This document shows, piece after piece, positions 42,471-51,736 of a DNA stretch of 64,000 bases (positions are counted from its first letter, which is position 1; each line of letters opens with the position of its first letter). The notes beneath the pieces were generated by a model, which searched no databases, had not been told where the DNA came from, and saw only the letters and a program-made list of their open reading frames with translations. The DNA is from Saccharospirillum alexandrii (GTDB taxonomy: Bacteria; Pseudomonadota; Gammaproteobacteria; Pseudomonadales; Natronospirillaceae): assembly GCF_004000275.1 (NCBI RefSeq), contig NZ_RCIP01000001.1:736749-800748 (forward strand), read 5' to 3'. A program made the position numbers and the translations under genes.

Positions 42471-44372
42471 TTAGCCCTGTTTTTCTTCCAGTTCAGCCCA
42501 GCGTTCGAATCGTGTTTCAAGAGTCTGCTGAGCCCTGGTCAATGCGTCTAATACCGGCTGGGTTTTGCCGGAAGGTTGCTCATAAAACCCGGGTTGGTTG
42601 AGCTCATGTTCCAATCGGGCAATCTCCTGTTCCAGCGCTTCAATGTCGGCCGGTAACTGATCAAACTCCCGCTGCTCCTTGAACGACAGCTTTTTGGCCG
42701 GCTTAGACGCTGGTTTGGCTGGCGCAGAGGCCGGCTCTTTTTCCTTCTGCCCGGGCGCGGCCTTTGGAGTCTGCTGGCTGGTATCCGGCCACTGGCCGCC
42801 CTGCATCTTCCAGTCTTCATAACCCCCGGCGTATTGACGCAGGGCTCCATTGCCTTCAAACGCCCAGGTTCGGGTCGCCAGCTGATCGATGAAATACCGG
42901 TCGTGACTGACCAGCAACAAAGTCCCATCAAATTCACTGAGCCGGTCAACCAGCATTTCCAGCGTTTCTATGTCCAGATCATTGGTCGGCTCATCGAGCA
43001 CCAGAAAGTTGGCCGGCTGGCTGAACAACCGCGCCAGCAACAGACGATTGGTTTCCCCACCCGACAATTGCTTCACCTTCATTCGGGCCCGTTCCGGAGC
43101 GAACAGAAAGTCTTCCAGGTAGCTGATGACGTGACGCCGGCGTCCACCCAACTCCAGAAATTCACGACCCTCTGCAACGGCGTCCATCACCGTTTTCTCC
43201 GGGTCCATTCGTGCCCGGGCCTGATCGAAATAGGCCACTTCCAGCTTCGTGCCCTGCTCGACCACGCCCCGGGTCGGCTCGATCTGCTGTAGCATCAACT
43301 GGATCAGGGTGCTTTTGCCGATCCCATTCGGGCCAAGCAAGGCGATGCGATCACCGCGATTGATCAGGCCCGTAAACTTGTCGATCAGCAGGTTATCACC
43401 GTAGCCAAACGTGACATGCTCAAGTACGACAACCTGTTTGCCACTGCGATCGGCCGCTTCGATTTCAAAGTCGCTCTGACCGGTCTGGCCACGCCGCTGG
43501 CTGACCTCCTTGCGCAGCGCCTGCAAGGCCCTAACCCGGCCTTCGTTACGGGTACGGCGCGCCTTGATGCCCTGGCGGATCCACACTTCTTCATCTGCCA
43601 GCTTTTTATCCATGTGACGACGATGAATCTCTTCTTCGGCCAAACGGGCATCCTTGGCTTCCAAATAGGCATCGTAGGGGGCTGGAAAGGTATTCAGGTG
43701 CCCCCGATCCAGCTCGACAATGCGGGTAGCCACCCGATCGATAAACCGCCGGTCGTGCGACACGAAGACAATGGCGCCCGGATAATCGAGCAGGAAACCT
43801 TCAAGCCATTCCACCATGGCGATATCAAGGTGGTTCGTCGGTTCGTCGAGAATCAGAATATCGGGTCGGCTGATCAGCGCCCTGGCCAGCAACACGCGCC
43901 GGCGCCAGCCGCCGGAGAGTGTTTTGAAAGCAACGTCGCCATCCAGTTTCAGCCGGGTCAGTACGGCAGCCAGGGTTGCGTGTATTTGCCAGCCATCACC
44001 GAGCTCAATCGTGTGTTGCAATGATTCCAGCCGCGACAAATTCGGTTCGGGCTGCAGGCTTTCATGATCGTAAGCTGCGAGCGCACGCCCCAGCTCACCC
44101 AGGCCTTCAAGCACAACGTCACTGACCAGCCGGTCATCTCCTTCGGGCAGATCTTGTTGCAACTGCGCCAGGGTGACGCCCTGGCGAACCCGAATCTGGC
44201 CATCATCGGGGGTGCGCTGCCCATTCAGCAAACTCAACAGCGTCGATTTTCCGGCACCGTTCTTGCCTACCAGACAAAGACGCTCACCTGGCTCTATAAT
44301 AAGCGATGCCTCGTCAAGCAACGGCGCAGCGCCCAGCGCAAAGGTGACGCGGTCAAACACAACCAGACTCAT
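42471..44372 (-). CDS. uup: ABC-F family ATPase Uup
   Basis: A 633-residue soluble protein with two ABC ATPase domains and no membrane part. Walker A motifs are 'GKNGAGKST' and 'GPNGIGKST', and the signature and Walker B segments are 'LSGGWRRRVLLARALISRPDILILDEPTNHLDI' type sequence and 'LSGGETNRLLLARL' with 'LVLDEPTNDLDIETLE'. The C-terminal coiled coil ('QREFDQLPADIEALEQEIARLEHEL') marks Uup among the ABC-F proteins, which act on ribosomes; Uup is tied to ribosome or DNA-junction handling and to precise excision of transposons in E. coli. In Pseudomonas uup lies near fadBA and before slt; here an efflux gene pair lies between. Confidence 0.93.
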   Translation of the reverse strand: MSLVVFDRVTFALGAAPLLDEASLIIEPGERLCLVGKNGAGKSTLLSLLNGQRTPDDGQIRVRQGVTLAQLQQDLPEGDDRLVSDVVLEGLGELGRALAAYDHESLQPEPNLSRLESLQHTIELGDGWQIHATLAAVLTRLKLDGDVAFKTLSGGWRRRVLLARALISRPDILILDEPTNHLDIAMVEWLEGFLLDYPGAIVFVSHDRRFIDRVATRIVELDRGHLNTFPAPYDAYLEAKDARLAEEEIHRRHMDKKLADEEVWIRQGIKARRTRNEGRVRALQALRKEVSQRRGQTGQSDFEIEAADRSGKQVVVLEHVTFGYGDNLLIDKFTGLINRGDRIALLGPNGIGKSTLIQLMLQQIEPTRGVVEQGTKLEVAYFDQARARMDPEKTVMDAVAEGREFLELGGRRRHVISYLEDFLFAPERARMKVKQLSGGETNRLLLARLFSQPANFLVLDEPTNDLDIETLEMLVDRLSEFDGTLLLVSHDRYFIDQLATRTWAFEGNGALRQYAGGYEDWKMQGGQWPDTSQQTPKAAPGQKEKEPASAPAKPASKPAKKLSFKEQREFDQLPADIEALEQEIARLEHELNQPGFYEQPSGKTQPVLDALTRAQQTLETRFERWAELEEKQG

Positions 44373-44497
44373 TCATGATCCTTATTAGCAGTAGGGACGT
44401 AGAGTAGCGCCCCAGGCAGTGCCGACTTACTTTTGGCACTGTCCGGGCATTACGCACTCTTCTATGGTGGGCGAGATTTTCCCAGAGGTATACATTC

Positions 44498-45592
44498 GTG
44501 GCAAAACATATTCCAACCGGCCCTATTATCGCAGTTCTCATGGTGATTGGCGCGGGGGCCTGGCTTTATACCGGCAACAGTGACGAGGTAGCGGCCGAAA
44601 CACCAGAAGAAACACCGGCAGAGCGCAGCCTGGTGCCAAAAGTGCAGGCAACCGTGCTGAACGAATCATCGGTGCGCCGTACGCTGGAACTCAACGGCGT
44701 CACTCAACCGGCCCGAACCGTGTCGGTCACCAGCGAAGCGACGGGGCGTGTTATTGAAGTGCTCAAATCCAAAGGCGACCGGGTTGCAGCGAATGAAGTC
44801 ATCGCCCGGCTCGATCCTCAGGATCTCGAGGCCCGGTTGCGCCAGGCAAGAGCCTACCAGGAGCAAACCCGCCTTGAATACGAAGGCGCCCAGCGTCTGC
44901 GCAATGAAGGGCTGCAAAACCGGGCGCAGGCCGCTGCCGCCCTGACCCAGTATGAACAGGCGCGGGCCGAGCTCGAGTCTCTGGAACGCTCATTGGCCAA
45001 CACCGCGATCAGAGCACCCTTTGCCGGCGTAATGGACAGCAGTGCGATTGAGATTGGTACCTACGTTCGTCCAGGCGATGCCATCGCTGAGCTCTATGAT
45101 TTCTCGGAACTGAAAGTCATCGGCAATGTTCCCGAAGCCGATGTTGGCCCGCTGCGTCTTGGCCAGCAGGCCAGCGTGACCTTGCTGACCGGCGAGACCA
45201 TGAATGGAACCATCGATTACATCGGCGCCGTTGCCAACCCGGCAACCCGTACGTTTGAAGTCGAAATTGTGGTCGAAGACAGCCCCAAGCAAGTGGCAGG
45301 CGCCACCGCAACTGCCGTGGTTCAGCTTGACCAGCTGCCAGCACACTACATCAGCCCTGCCCTGCTCAACATCAATGAAGCCGGCAAACTGGGGGTGAAA
45401 ACACTGGCCGCAGACGACACCGTACAATTCAGCGAGCTAACCATCGTCAGGTCCGATACCGGCGGTGTCTGGGTATCCGGTATTCCGGATCAGGCCCGGT
45501 TGATCGTGGTTGGCCAGGGCTTTGTGAACATCGGCGAGCAGGTCGACCCCGTTATGGTCGGGAAGGAAGACAATCTGGCTGCGGGCCTGTAA
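44498..45592 (+). CDS. RND efflux membrane fusion (adaptor) protein
   Basis: A 364-residue HlyD/AcrA-type adaptor. It has an N-terminal membrane anchor ('PIIAVLMVIGAGAWLYTG'), a lipoyl half ('SEATGRVIEVLKSKGDRVAANEVIARLDPQDLEARL'), an alpha hairpin, the second lipoyl half with 'NTAIRAPFAGVMDSSAIEIGTYVRPGDAIAELYD', and beta-barrel and membrane-proximal parts. It lacks the lipobox Cys of AcrA. The start is GTG with AGAGG upstream. It is followed 12 bases later by the permease gene. No outer membrane channel gene is nearby, so a TolC-type partner must be elsewhere. Confidence 0.92.
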   Translation: MAKHIPTGPIIAVLMVIGAGAWLYTGNSDEVAAETPEETPAERSLVPKVQATVLNESSVRRTLELNGVTQPARTVSVTSEATGRVIEVLKSKGDRVAANEVIARLDPQDLEARLRQARAYQEQTRLEYEGAQRLRNEGLQNRAQAAAALTQYEQARAELESLERSLANTAIRAPFAGVMDSSAIEIGTYVRPGDAIAELYDFSELKVIGNVPEADVGPLRLGQQASVTLLTGETMNGTIDYIGAVANPATRTFEVEIVVEDSPKQVAGATATAVVQLDQLPAHYISPALLNINEAGKLGVKTLAADDTVQFSELTIVRSDTGGVWVSGIPDQARLIVVGQGFVNIGEQVDPVMVGKEDNLAAGL

Positions 45593-45604
45593 CAGGAGAA
45601 CACC

Positions 45605-48600
45605 ATGCTCAGCATCATCCACGCAGCGCTGAACCGGGTTCGGACGGTACTGCTGTTTTTCGCTCTGATTTTTATTGCCGGTCTGGTTGCCTTACAAACC
45701 ATCCCGAAAGAAGCCTCACCGGACATTACCATCCCCTATGTTTACGTGGGTACCGGCCTGGAAGGCATTTCACCGGAAGACGCCGATAGACTGCTGGTTC
45801 AGCCGCTTGAACAGGAGTTACAAGGCCTGGAGGGCATGAAAGAGCTGGTCAGCACGGCCAGTGAGGGTCGCGCCACCCTGACGCTTGAGTTCGATATCGG
45901 TGTCGACATTGACGAAGCCCTAACCGATGTGCGCGACCGCGTCGACAAGGCCAAGAGCAACCTGCCGGGAGAAGCCGACGATCCGTCTGTACAAGAGATA
46001 AATCTGTCTCTGTTTCCCGTAATCAACGTATCACTGTCTGGCAGTGTCGATGAACGCATCCTGTTCAGTGTCGCTGAAGACCTGAAAGACCGCATAGAGG
46101 CAGTTCGTGGTGTTCTTGAATCGCCCATCAGCGGCAAGCGAGAAGAAGTCGCCGAAATCATTATCGATCCGGCGTTGATGGCCAGCTACAACATCTCACA
46201 CGGTGAACTGGCGCAACTGGTCAGTCGCAACAACCAACTGATTGCTGCCGGCAATTTGGATACCGGTGCAGGCCGCTTTTCCGTCAAGGTACCGGGCCTG
46301 ATTGAGACCGAAGACGAGATCCTAAACCTGCCGGTCAAGGTTGATGGTGACACAGTGGTCCAGTTCCGCGACATTGCTGTTGGACAGCGCACCTACAAAG
46401 ACGCCGACAATATTTCCCGGGTCAACGGCCAGCCTGCTGTTACCCTCGAAGTCACCAAGCGCGCGGGTGAGAATATCATTGATACCATCGCGCAAGTTAA
46501 GGCAGTGATTGAAGAGATACAGCCAAACTGGCCTGAAGGCATTCGTGTGACCTACACCCAGGATCAGTCGGTTGAAGTCATTCAGCAACTTGATGATCTG
46601 TTCAACTCAGTCTTGCTGGCAACGTTGCTGGTATTTGTCGTGATTGTTTGGGCGCTGGGCGTGCGCAGCGCCATTCTGGTCGGCCTTGCCATACCATCGA
46701 GCTTCCTGGCCGCCATTCTGGTGCTCAACATGCTCGGGATTACGTTGAACATTGTTGTCTTGTTCGCATTGATACTCAGCGTCGGAATGCTGGTCGACGG
46801 CGCCATTGTGGTGACCGAATACGCGGACCGGCGTATGTCTGAAGGCGCGCATCGGCGCAGCGCTTACCGGGAAGCCGCAACCCGGATGGCCTGGCCGATC
46901 ACGGCGTCAACCGCAACCACCCTCGCTGTGTTCATGCCTCTGCTGTTTTGGCCTGGTATCGCGGGCGAATTCATGGGCTTTTTGCCCAAGACCGTATTGA
47001 TCACACTGACCGCTTCTCTGGTCATGGCTCTGATCGCCGTTCCGGCGTTTGGCACCTTATTTGGCAAACCAGCTCGGATATCGGAAAGCAAACGGTTGGC
47101 GATGGACGCCATTGATCATGGCAAACTGGACGACATTCGCGGTGGACTGGGTGTGTACATCCGGTTTCTGAAACCGCTGCTTGTTCGCCCCTGGTTGGCT
47201 CTGCTGCTCATTGCATTTATCATCGCGGTCATTATCTCGCTGTTTGCCGCACGCTCTACCAATGTCGAGTTCTTTCCCGAAGTGGATTCAAACTTTGGCA
47301 GCGTAGTGGTTCGAGCACGCGGTAATTTGTCGCTGCAAGAACGCAATGTGCTGGTACGCCAGGTAGAGGAGCGGCTGGTCGAACAAAGCGCCATCAAAAC
47401 CGTGACCTCCAAAGTTACCGCCATACCCATGCGCGATTATGCAGAAGACGCCATTGGTGTCTTGATGCTTGAGTTTGTTGACTGGACTCTCCGTCCAGGC
47501 TCGGAAACGGTGATGAACAATGCAGTTGCCGTGGCGTCGGACATTCCCGGGATCGTCGTCGAAGCCCAGCAAGCTCAAATGGGCCCCACGACCGGCATCG
47601 ACATTCAGCTGCAATTCTTCTCCGACAACTCCGATGCCCTGTACGCAACAGTGGAACAGGTGGTCAACCAAATTCGTCAGGATGAACGCATTCAGGACGT
47701 CAGTGATAATCGCCCACTGCCCGGGCTGGAATGGCTGGTAGAGGTCGATCGTGAGCAAGCCAGTCGATTTGGCGTGGATCTCGGCACCGTAGGCTCGTCG
47801 ATTCAGATGATCACCAACGGTCTTAACGTGGGCAGCTATCGACCCAACGATGCCGACGACGAGCTGGACATCCGCATACGGTATCCTTTCGATGGCCGCG
47901 AGCTTGATCAGATTGACCGGCTGACGGTGACTTCGCGTGGCGAGCAGGTACCGATCAGCAACTTCATCACGCGAACAGCCCAGAACAAGCAAGGCGACAT
48001 TTTCCGTACTGATGGCAAATTGACCCTGAACATTGAAGCGAACGTGAACCCCGGTGTACCCGTCGGCACGGTCATTGCGGCCATTGAAGAGCAGCTCGAG
48101 GCTGCCTACGATTCGGGCGAACTGCCATCCGTTGTCTCCTACCGCTTTGTTGGAGACCAGGAAGAGCAAGCCGAAACGATGGCGTTTCTCGGCAATGCCT
48201 TTGGTGTCGCCATCTTCATCATGATCATCATCCTGGTCACCCAGTTCAACAGCTTCATGCAAACGGCATTGATTCTAACCGCCATTCTATTGTCGACAGT
48301 AGGCGTGATGGTCGGAATCATCATCACCGGCTCAAGCTTTGGTGTGGTGATGAGCGGAGTCGGGATTATTGCCCTGGCGGGCATTGTGGTGAACAACAAC
48401 ATCGTTCTGATTGATACCTACAATCTGATCCGCTCTCAGGGTGTACCGCCCATCGACGCAGCGCTGACAACCTGCGCCCAGCGTTTACGCCCGGTGTTGC
48501 TGACTACCATCACCACTATTCTGGGTCTGCTGCCGATGGTGTACCAGCTAACCATCGATCTGTTCGACCGCCAATGGTCGGTTGGTGCACCGTCGTCACA

Positions 48601-48793
48601 ATGGTGGACTCAATTGTCGACCACCATTGCCGGGGGGCTGATCTTTGCGACCATTCTGACGTTGATCTTCACGCCCGCCATGCTAATACTGATTGAACGG
48701 GCGAGAGACTTTGGCGGAAACCTGAAGCAGAGACTGGGCCGGTTATTGCCATCCTCACGGCGTAAAGTCAGAGTGCGCGAGACCGACGCCTGA
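45605..48793 (+). CDS. RND efflux transporter permease, AcrB/HAE1-like
   Basis: A 1062-residue RND permease with the usual twelve transmembrane helices in two halves and two large periplasmic loops. 'EASPDITIPYVYVGTGLEGISPEDADRLL' near the N terminus and 'SVGMLVDGAIVVTEYADRRM' in helix 4 are typical; the Asp in the latter is the proton-relay position. 'GIIALAGIVVNNNIVLIDTYNLIRSQG' is the matching helix 10 region. Sequence is of the hydrophobe/amphiphile type rather than heavy-metal CusA, but drug specificity cannot be read from it. AGGAGA precedes the ATG. A terminator follows at 48809-48834. Confidence 0.93.
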   Translation: MLSIIHAALNRVRTVLLFFALIFIAGLVALQTIPKEASPDITIPYVYVGTGLEGISPEDADRLLVQPLEQELQGLEGMKELVSTASEGRATLTLEFDIGVDIDEALTDVRDRVDKAKSNLPGEADDPSVQEINLSLFPVINVSLSGSVDERILFSVAEDLKDRIEAVRGVLESPISGKREEVAEIIIDPALMASYNISHGELAQLVSRNNQLIAAGNLDTGAGRFSVKVPGLIETEDEILNLPVKVDGDTVVQFRDIAVGQRTYKDADNISRVNGQPAVTLEVTKRAGENIIDTIAQVKAVIEEIQPNWPEGIRVTYTQDQSVEVIQQLDDLFNSVLLATLLVFVVIVWALGVRSAILVGLAIPSSFLAAILVLNMLGITLNIVVLFALILSVGMLVDGAIVVTEYADRRMSEGAHRRSAYREAATRMAWPITASTATTLAVFMPLLFWPGIAGEFMGFLPKTVLITLTASLVMALIAVPAFGTLFGKPARISESKRLAMDAIDHGKLDDIRGGLGVYIRFLKPLLVRPWLALLLIAFIIAVIISLFAARSTNVEFFPEVDSNFGSVVVRARGNLSLQERNVLVRQVEERLVEQSAIKTVTSKVTAIPMRDYAEDAIGVLMLEFVDWTLRPGSETVMNNAVAVASDIPGIVVEAQQAQMGPTTGIDIQLQFFSDNSDALYATVEQVVNQIRQDERIQDVSDNRPLPGLEWLVEVDREQASRFGVDLGTVGSSIQMITNGLNVGSYRPNDADDELDIRIRYPFDGRELDQIDRLTVTSRGEQVPISNFITRTAQNKQGDIFRTDGKLTLNIEANVNPGVPVGTVIAAIEEQLEAAYDSGELPSVVSYRFVGDQEEQAETMAFLGNAFGVAIFIMIIILVTQFNSFMQTALILTAILLSTVGVMVGIIITGSSFGVVMSGVGIIALAGIVVNNNIVLIDTYNLIRSQGVPPIDAALTTCAQRLRPVLLTTITTILGLLPMVYQLTIDLFDRQWSVGAPSSQWWTQLSTTIAGGLIFATILTLIFTPAMLILIERARDFGGNLKQRLGRLLPSSRRKVRVRETDA

Positions 48794-48808
48794 TTAAACG
48801 ACACACCC

Positions 48809-48834
48809 AACCCCGGCACTGACCGGGGTTTTTC
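48809..48834 (+). terminator. Terminator after the RND permease
   Basis: Stem AACCCCGG/CCGGGGTT with loop CACTGA, followed by TTT; 15 bases after the stop codon. Confidence 0.82.
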
Positions 48835-48960
48835 TTGACGCTCTCCCCGCCCTTTACACTCCACACCTTGCGTTACCCATGGGTTTGGTTAGCCTTTAGC
48901 GATAGGCATTATTGCTTGCAGGCCCTATCCGACACATCCTCTGTAAAGGCTATTGATCGC

Positions 48961-50880
48961 ATGCGAAACCGGTTTTATTGCATACTGATTGTTGGATTCA
49001 GTCTGGCTTACGGCACTCACCTCTACGCCGAAACCGAGCTCGCTGACGTCGCCCGTGACTACGCTACCTGGCTGCATCAGATCGAGAACAACGCCTTTAC
49101 CTTCGAGCAATTGCAAGACCGCAAAGATCATCCCCTCTACCCTCATCTGGCCACTCACTGGGTAGAGCACAACCTTGAACGTACCGATGCAGCCTGGTTT
49201 CAGGCTTTTCTGACAACGCCGGAGCATCAGCCAGCCGCCTGGACAACCCGCAGCGCCTGGTCGAATGAGCTGGCTCGGCGTGAAGCCTGGTCCCCTTACC
49301 TGAATTATCTGGCCGCCAGTGGCAGTGCGGGAGCCGATTGCCAGCCATTGCGCGCAAGGGAAGCACTGGGGGAAACCATCCCAATTGAGGAAATCAAATC
49401 AACCTGGCTCGTTGGTCGCGGCCTGGCCGATGCTTGCAGCCCCTTCCTGGACCGCCTGACCGAGCTCGACGAGTTCAATGAACTGGTCTGGCAGCGCCAG
49501 TTGCTGGCGTTTTCCGCGCGCAGTGGCGGCCTGATCCAGTACTTGAATACCCGCTACACCGACCCTGACTGGCAAGCCCGCGGTGACTGGCTGGTTGAGG
49601 TCTACAACGACCCGACGCGCATTGCCTCCCAACTCTACCACCCGGATAAAGCCTGGCATCGTGAGCTGGCACTGGCCGCAGTAGACCGTATGGCCTACCT
49701 GAAGCCCGAGAGCACATCGAACCTCTGGGTTGCCCTGATTCGCAGCACGCCCTCTTTCACCCAGGCGCAAGTGCGGGAGGTATCAGAACATCTGGGCATT
49801 GCCATGGCAAAACTGGCACTCCCGCAGGCCGACTATTGGCTGTCCATAGCCGACCCGGGACGTCAGTCGAACGAGGTGCAACACTGGCGGTTGCAGCTGG
49901 CACTGGTCAGAAACGACTGGCCAGGGGTGCTGGGTCTGTACGATGCATTGCCCGATTCCCTCAAATACCGCGACCAGTGGCAGTACTGGTCTGCTGAAGC
50001 GCTCTATCACAGCGACGAAAAGGCGGCCGCCCGAACGCGCTTTGAAGCGGTCGCACAACAACGCTCCTACTATGGGTTTTTGGCCGCCAGCCATCTGGGT
50101 CGGCCTGCCGCCCTGAACCCGGCGAACAGCCTGCGGCTTAATGGTATTGAACAGGCGCTATCCCAACGCCCGGCATTGCAGCGCGCTCGCCTGCTGTTTA
50201 TGGCAGGTGATCTCGAACGCGCGCAAATTGAATGGAACCTGGAAGTAAGACCCCTGTCGGCCGAGCAACATTTTGCCGCTGCTCACCTGGCGGCCGAATG
50301 GCAGTGGTATCACAAGGCGTCGCAAACCGTCGGCTGGAGCGGCCGCTTTGACGAGTTGGATTTGCGCTATCCAACGCCCTGGAACGACCTTGTTACGCAG
50401 GTCTCGGAGCAGCATCAGGTGCCGCCCTATTGGATTTACGGAGTTATTCGTCAGGAGAGCGGCTATATGAGCCGGGCAGTGTCGTCGGCAGGTGCCATGG
50501 GGTTAATGCAATTGATGCCCTACACCGCCCAGCATTTATCAGACACCGACGGTTTGGGGCTGACCGCCGACTCTGACATCACGGAACCGTCGATCAATCT
50601 GGATCTTGGCACCCGTTACCTGGCTCGTATGATGGCCCGATACGACAATCCGGTCTACGCAACGGCTGCCTATAACGCCGGCCCTTCCCGGGTTGACCGG
50701 TGGAAAGAGCGTTACCCCAGTGATCTGAGCGTCTGGATCGAATCAATCCCCTTCGACGAAACCAGGGGCTACGTCAAATCGGTGCTGACCTACGCCCAGA
50801 TCTATGCCAACCGGGACCAGATCGACTGGACACTGGCGCAATGGCTGCAACCGGATCAGGTCGCGGATCTCGACGACTAG
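48961..50880 (+). CDS. slt: Soluble lytic murein transglycosylase
   Basis: A 639-residue periplasmic enzyme (E. coli Slt70: 645). It has a signal peptide ('FYCILIVGFSLAYGTHLYA'), a long alpha-helical U- and L-domain region, and a C-terminal catalytic SLT domain with Glu499 in 'GVIRQESGYMSRAVSSAGAM', then 'GLMQLMPYTAQ' and 'YATAAYNAGPSRVDRWK'. It cleaves the MurNAc-GlcNAc bond of peptidoglycan. The ATG at 48961 gives a normal signal peptide, but has no good ribosome binding site. Its stop overlaps the stop of the MOSC gene on the other strand (shared CTAG). Confidence 0.94.
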   Translation: MRNRFYCILIVGFSLAYGTHLYAETELADVARDYATWLHQIENNAFTFEQLQDRKDHPLYPHLATHWVEHNLERTDAAWFQAFLTTPEHQPAAWTTRSAWSNELARREAWSPYLNYLAASGSAGADCQPLRAREALGETIPIEEIKSTWLVGRGLADACSPFLDRLTELDEFNELVWQRQLLAFSARSGGLIQYLNTRYTDPDWQARGDWLVEVYNDPTRIASQLYHPDKAWHRELALAAVDRMAYLKPESTSNLWVALIRSTPSFTQAQVREVSEHLGIAMAKLALPQADYWLSIADPGRQSNEVQHWRLQLALVRNDWPGVLGLYDALPDSLKYRDQWQYWSAEALYHSDEKAAARTRFEAVAQQRSYYGFLAASHLGRPAALNPANSLRLNGIEQALSQRPALQRARLLFMAGDLERAQIEWNLEVRPLSAEQHFAAAHLAAEWQWYHKASQTVGWSGRFDELDLRYPTPWNDLVTQVSEQHQVPPYWIYGVIRQESGYMSRAVSSAGAMGLMQLMPYTAQHLSDTDGLGLTADSDITEPSINLDLGTRYLARMMARYDNPVYATAAYNAGPSRVDRWKERYPSDLSVWIESIPFDETRGYVKSVLTYAQIYANRDQIDWTLAQWLQPDQVADLDD

Positions 50881-51689
50881 TTCGAAACCCAATCTCCAGT
50901 ATCCCCCATGCGCAGCCCGGTCAGGCCCCGGGCTACCGCATTGACGCCAAAGACGGTGCGGCCGTCGAAGCGACAGGCTGATTTCAGCAGTGCTGCTGTC
51001 GCTTTTTCATAGGCTCCGGTCTCCGGATCAATCGCTGGAATGTTGCAGCGTTCGCACACCTTCAGCAAGGCCAGTTTGCCGGCGCCAAAGTGCCATTCGC
51101 CGAGTGCGAGCTCCTGACCCGCCGGTAGACCGTCGACCACCACATTGGGCCTGAAACGGCGCTGTTCGAGGTCCAGACCCGTAGTGTCAACCAGCCCGTC
51201 TAGACTGGCCTGATTGCACACCAGTAACGGATACCCATCGGCAAAGCCCACGCGCTCGTCATCACTGGCCTGCGCGTCGGGAACCCGACGCTCACTGGCG
51301 TCGCCCAGCCAAACCAGTCGCACGGACATACCCAGCTGTTCGGAAAACCACTCCGACGCTGTGGTGTCTACTTCATAGCCGATCAGTTCGTCCTTCCAGA
51401 CGGTGACCGTGATTTCCGGATATACCTGCGACGATTCTGGGACAGGCAACAGGAGGGTGCGCCCCCTGGGTGAGGTAATCTGAATGCGGCCGTCAACCTG
51501 AGCCAGACGATACAGCGCCATCGACATCTGACTGCGCTGGGTCACAAAACGGCCACGCTCGTCGACCAGCATCCAGCGACGATCCCCGACCGGGCCGTTG
51601 TTATCAAAACTGAGGGAATCTACCTGAAGGCCGGCCAATGACTTGACCGGATAAATCCAAAGCTCCCTGACTGACACCTGATAAGACAT
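50877..51689 (-). CDS. MOSC domain protein, YcbX-like
   Basis: A 270-residue protein with an N-terminal MOSC beta-barrel domain ('SVRELWIYPVKSLAGLQVDSLSF', 'GPVGDRRWMLVDERGRFVTQR') and the MOSC domain with 'RFRPNVVVDGLPAG' and the conserved Cys of 'KVCERCNIPAIDPETG'. MOSC proteins bind molybdenum cofactor through that Cys; YcbX detoxifies N-hydroxylated bases in E. coli. It lacks the C-terminal ferredoxin domain of E. coli YcbX (369 residues), so it is the short form and would need a separate electron donor. It faces slt tail-to-tail. Confidence 0.88.
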   Translation of the reverse strand: MSYQVSVRELWIYPVKSLAGLQVDSLSFDNNGPVGDRRWMLVDERGRFVTQRSQMSMALYRLAQVDGRIQITSPRGRTLLLPVPESSQVYPEITVTVWKDELIGYEVDTTASEWFSEQLGMSVRLVWLGDASERRVPDAQASDDERVGFADGYPLLVCNQASLDGLVDTTGLDLEQRRFRPNVVVDGLPAGQELALGEWHFGAGKLALLKVCERCNIPAIDPETGAYEKATAALLKSACRFDGRTVFGVNAVARGLTGLRMGDTGDWVSN

Positions 51690-51736
51690 GCACCCTGCTC
51701 CCCGACATTGAATCGGCTATTGGAGCAGAGACGGCC

